Source: Anaerohabitans sp036788095
GTDB lineage: Bacteria > Zhuqueibacterota > Zhuqueibacteria > Residuimicrobiales > Residuimicrobiaceae
DNA: 15,762 nt
Direction of reading: 5' to 3'
NCBI GenBank assembly: GCA_036788095.1
Contig: DAIQOA010000098.1
Span: forward strand, 1 to 15,762
Part shown: positions 13,558-15,762 of the stretch, one piece after another
How positions within the stretch are numbered: the first letter of the stretch is position 1
Layout of the letters: every line of letters begins with the position of its first letter
The notes under the pieces: generated by a model
Seen by the model: only the letters and a program-made list of their open reading frames with translations
Databases searched by the model: none
Told to the model about the DNA's origin: nothing
Position numbers and translations under genes: made by a program

Positions 13558-15225
13558 CTACCAGAAATAGACGTTCAACAGGACAAACAGCACAATGGCG
13601 AACAGGGCTATGACCTCCGGCTTTTTATAAAACGGCAGATTCTTGTCCACCTCAATGGTGGTCAACCCTTTCACCAGCCCGATCAATTCCTCCCGCGGTT
13701 TGGGCTTGGTAGCCAGGCTCACCACCACCGTCACCACCAGGCAGATTAGCCAGGCCCACCAGGCACGCCAGAAATTGGCCGACATATCGCTGGCCTGTTT
13801 GGACAGGGTCAGCACGCCGGCGGATATCCAGTTGAACTTGACCGCCAGAAACATGGAGATAGAGGAGAGCATGCCGGCCAAAAAGCCCCAGAAAGCACCG
13901 TTAGGCGTAATCCAGATCACGAACATGCCCAACAGCATTGTGGCGAACAAAGGCGCATTCACCCAGGAAAAAATCGCCTGTGTATAATCCATGATCGAAG
14001 GAGCGGACTTGGCCCAATAAGCAGTCACCAGGCTCAGGAGAATGCCGACCACCGTGGCCGCTCGTCCCATCCAGACATAATGACGGTCGGACGCGTCTTT
14101 GTTGAGCACCGATTTATAAATGTCATAGGTCCACACCGTGTTAAAGGCGCTGATGTTTCCGGCCTGTCCGGCCATGAAGCCGGCCAGCAACGCGGTGACG
14201 CCGAGCCCGATGAGGCCCTCTGGATAATAGCGGGCGATCAGCATGGGCAGAGCGGAATCATAATTGACCACGCCGTTTTCCTGCAGCAGAGAAAAATGGG
14301 CATTGGGATCTTTGGTCAGCACCCAGGCCACCAGGCCGGCGAAAATCACGATAAAGGGCAATGCCATTTTAAAAAAGGAGGCGATGATGGGGGTCATGCG
14401 GGCGGAGCGCAGGTCCTTGGAGGAAAAAGCGCGCTGCACCACAAGAAAATCGGTGGTCCAGTAGCCAAAGGAGAGGACAAAACCAAGCCCGAGGATGATG
14501 CCCGGCCAGGTCACCTGCATGCCGTTGTTGGCCGCATCGGTGGAAGTGGACCAGAGAGCGCCCATGGAATCGGGGATACGATTGAAAACCTCATTCCAGC
14601 CGCCGATGTCGATGATGCCCAAAATGGTTACCAGGAACAGGCCGAACCAGATCAGAAAGAACTGTACGATCTCGGTAAAGATGGCACTGAGCAATCCGCC
14701 CAGGGTCACATAGGCGGCTACGGTCAGCGCGGACACCCACATGGAGACATTCCAGTCCCAGCCTAAAAAGGTGCGTAGCACCAGAGCCATGGCATAGAGA
14801 TTGATGCCCGACATGAGCAGAGTCATTCCTGCAAAGGCGATGGCGTTAAGTACACGGGTTTTTTCATCAAACCGCAGTTTTAGATAACCGGGGATCGAAT
14901 GAATGCGGCTGCTGTAGTAAAAAGGCATCATATAGATGGCGAGGAAAAGCATGGCAGGGATGGCGCCGACCCAGTAAAAGTGGGCGGCGAACATTCCGTA
15001 TTTGACCGTATTGCCGGTCATGCCGAGCAGTTCCAGCGCGCCCATATTGGCGCTTAAAAAAGCGAGGCCGGCCACCCAGGCGCTGTTCTTGCGTCCGGCG
15101 ATAAAAAAATCCTCGCCGGTTTTGGTGTATTTTTTCAGATAAAGGCCGATCCCGAGGACAAAAATAAAATAAATCGCGATGATCAACCAATCCACCCAGG
15201 AAATCTGCAGAATCATTTGCTCCAT
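13558..15225 (-). CDS. Sodium:solute symporter family transporter, SGLT-like
   Basis: 555 residues with many hydrophobic helices (about 14 expected). The sequence follows the SSS family: AGRKNSAWVAGLAFLSAN (44-60), SIPGYLKLRFD (110-120), GGLLSAIFTEIVQFF (176-190), GYWTTDFLVVQRAF (254-267), FNTVWTYDIYK (361-371) and a C-terminal LLNVYFW much like the end of Vibrio SGLT. It would import a sugar, probably with sodium, across the inner membrane. Aligned by eye from memory to Vibrio SGLT, N60, Y255 and K286 match sugar-site or gate residues. E65 replaces a glutamine, and A352-G353 replace the two sodium-site serines. GGAGG five bases upstream supports ATG 15225 over the longer frame starting at 15264. 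The downstream galK suggests galactose, but the altered contacts leave the substrate open. Confidence 0.9.
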   Translation of the reverse strand: MEQMILQISWVDWLIIAIYFIFVLGIGLYLKKYTKTGEDFFIAGRKNSAWVAGLAFLSANMGALELLGMTGNTVKYGMFAAHFYWVGAIPAMLFLAIYMMPFYYSSRIHSIPGYLKLRFDEKTRVLNAIAFAGMTLLMSGINLYAMALVLRTFLGWDWNVSMWVSALTVAAYVTLGGLLSAIFTEIVQFFLIWFGLFLVTILGIIDIGGWNEVFNRIPDSMGALWSTSTDAANNGMQVTWPGIILGLGFVLSFGYWTTDFLVVQRAFSSKDLRSARMTPIIASFFKMALPFIVIFAGLVAWVLTKDPNAHFSLLQENGVVNYDSALPMLIARYYPEGLIGLGVTALLAGFMAGQAGNISAFNTVWTYDIYKSVLNKDASDRHYVWMGRAATVVGILLSLVTAYWAKSAPSIMDYTQAIFSWVNAPLFATMLLGMFVIWITPNGAFWGFLAGMLSSISMFLAVKFNWISAGVLTLSKQASDMSANFWRAWWAWLICLVVTVVVSLATKPKPREELIGLVKGLTTIEVDKNLPFYKKPEVIALFAIVLFVLLNVYFW

Positions 15226-15276
15226 ATGTGCCTCCGAAGGATTGCCCGTCCGCATCCTGTTCAAGTGAAACGCATC

Positions 15277-15293
15277 AGCCGCATGGTGCGGCT
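15277..15293. repeat. Intercistronic hairpin upstream of the symporter gene
   Basis: AGCCGCA-TGG-TGCGGCT is a perfect 7-bp inverted repeat in the 76-base gap between the sugar kinase stop and the symporter start. On the transcribed strand no U-run follows, so it is not a normal terminator. It could be a processing or stability element within the operon. Confidence 0.5.
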
Positions 15294-15301
15294 AACGCGC
15301 A

Positions 15302-15762
15302 TTACGGATTGCCGGTAACCGCATAGGCCGCCCGAATTTCATCAGGCGTCGCGATGCCGGTCGTGTTAAGCTTTCTGACAGTAATGCCGGCCGCCAGGTT
15401 GGCCAAACGCACAGCCGGAGTGATTTCCAATCCTGCCACCAGAGCGGCAGCCAGAGTGGCGGCAAAGCAGTCGCCGGCGCCGGTTACATCGATCGCGCCC
15501 TCGGCCTTTTCGGTCGGCACCACGGTGGTGCGGCCATCCGCCTCGGCAATCAAAGCGCCTTTTTCTCCACGCGTGCTGATCACATACCGGCAGTCGGTCA
15601 TCTTTTGCAGGGACAGAGCGTACTCGGCCGCATGCTGTTCATCCTGAAACGGCCTGGTCTGGTAGTCGTTGGGATAAAGCGTCATGGCCACTTCTACGTC
15701 GTTGGGCACAATAGCGGTAAAATGGCGCATGCTGCCCACCCGTTCGCGGGAATCGCCGATCA
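15302..15762 (-). CDS. PfkB/ribokinase-family sugar kinase, C-terminal part, cut by the right window edge
   Basis: The reverse frame stays open to the window edge, so the gene starts outside; a GTG at 15739 is internal, since coding-like sequence (IGDSRERV) continues upstream of it. About 153 C-terminal residues are visible. The PfkB signature DVTGAGDCFAATLAAAL is present, with GAGD encoded at 15470-15481 supplying the anion hole and catalytic aspartate. Earlier blocks are AIVPNDVE and ISTRGEKGA, and the tail ANLAAGITVRKL resembles the HldE (RfaE) kinase domain more than ribokinase proper. The HldE nucleotidyltransferase domain is absent because the protein ends after the kinase domain. The substrate is not evident. 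It is the most upstream visible gene of the symporter-galK cluster, 76 bases before the symporter start. Confidence 0.88.
   Translation of the reverse strand, partial: IGDSRERVGSMRHFTAIVPNDVEVAMTLYPNDYQTRPFQDEQHAAEYALSLQKMTDCRYVISTRGEKGALIAEADGRTTVVPTEKAEGAIDVTGAGDCFAATLAAALVAGLEITPAVRLANLAAGITVRKLNTTGIATPDEIRAAYAVTGNP

Noticed and set aside
14080..14766. Plus-strand open frame of 228 codons opposite the symporter
   Set aside because: A hydrophilic Gly/His/Asp-rich translation typical of the reverse complement of membrane-protein codons; no start signals.
15277..15293. Hairpin as an intrinsic terminator before the symporter gene
   Set aside because: No U-tract follows on the transcribed strand and the gap is only 76 bases, so it is better treated as an intercistronic element.
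1..15762. Mobile elements, CRISPR arrays, toxin-antitoxin or defence systems, tRNA genes
   Set aside because: No transposase, integrase, repeat-spacer pattern, paired small toxin-antitoxin frames or tRNA-like cloverleaf was seen; the window reads as ordinary sugar-use genes plus a peptidase.

Overview
The window is a carbohydrate-utilisation region of a Gram-negative-type bacterium. Overall G+C is moderately high, and intergenic regions are locally AT-rich. Several products carry signal peptides or lipoboxes, nearly every gene has a clear Shine-Dalgarno sequence, and recognisable sigma70-like promoters are present. The Shine-Dalgarno use argues against typical Bacteroidetes; an FCB-related or candidate-phylum lineage is possible, but the sequence alone does not fix the taxon. 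No rRNA, tRNA, CRISPR, phage or transposase genes are seen, and the standard genetic code works throughout. No gene-free stretch exceeds about 205 bases.

Layout, left to right: (1) The exported N-terminal part of a GH78 alpha-L-rhamnosidase runs off the left edge on the minus strand. It is divergent from a secreted beta-lactamase-fold serine hydrolase and a secreted GH27 alpha-galactosidase on the plus strand; the control region between them has inverted repeats and a strong promoter. (2) After a short, highly structured convergent intergenic region comes a minus-strand L-arabinose-type operon, transcribed right to left: cytosolic aldose 1-epimerase, ribulokinase AraB, an isomerase of the L-fucose isomerase fold standing where AraA would be expected, and a second, exported lipoprotein-like aldose 1-epimerase. 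(3) Back-to-back promoters separate this operon from a plus-strand oligoendopeptidase F that has an unusual signal peptide. (4) A second minus-strand cluster fills the right side. In transcription order it holds a PfkB-family sugar kinase (cut by the right edge), an SGLT-like sodium:solute symporter, a 73-residue two-helix membrane protein, galactokinase and a small orphan lipoprotein, which ends one base from the pepF stop codon.

How it fits together (inference): exported glycosidases remove rhamnose and galactose from plant-type polysaccharide, possibly with help from the serine hydrolase on acylated substrates. The symporter imports a monosaccharide, mutarotases in two compartments balance anomers, and GalK and AraB phosphorylate galactose and L-ribulose. 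AraD, GalT, GalE and any transcriptional regulator are absent from the window and must lie elsewhere. The least ordinary points are the FucI-like isomerase paired with a true AraB, the paired cytosolic and exported mutarotases in one operon, the small membrane protein between symporter and galK, and the folded convergent intergenic region.
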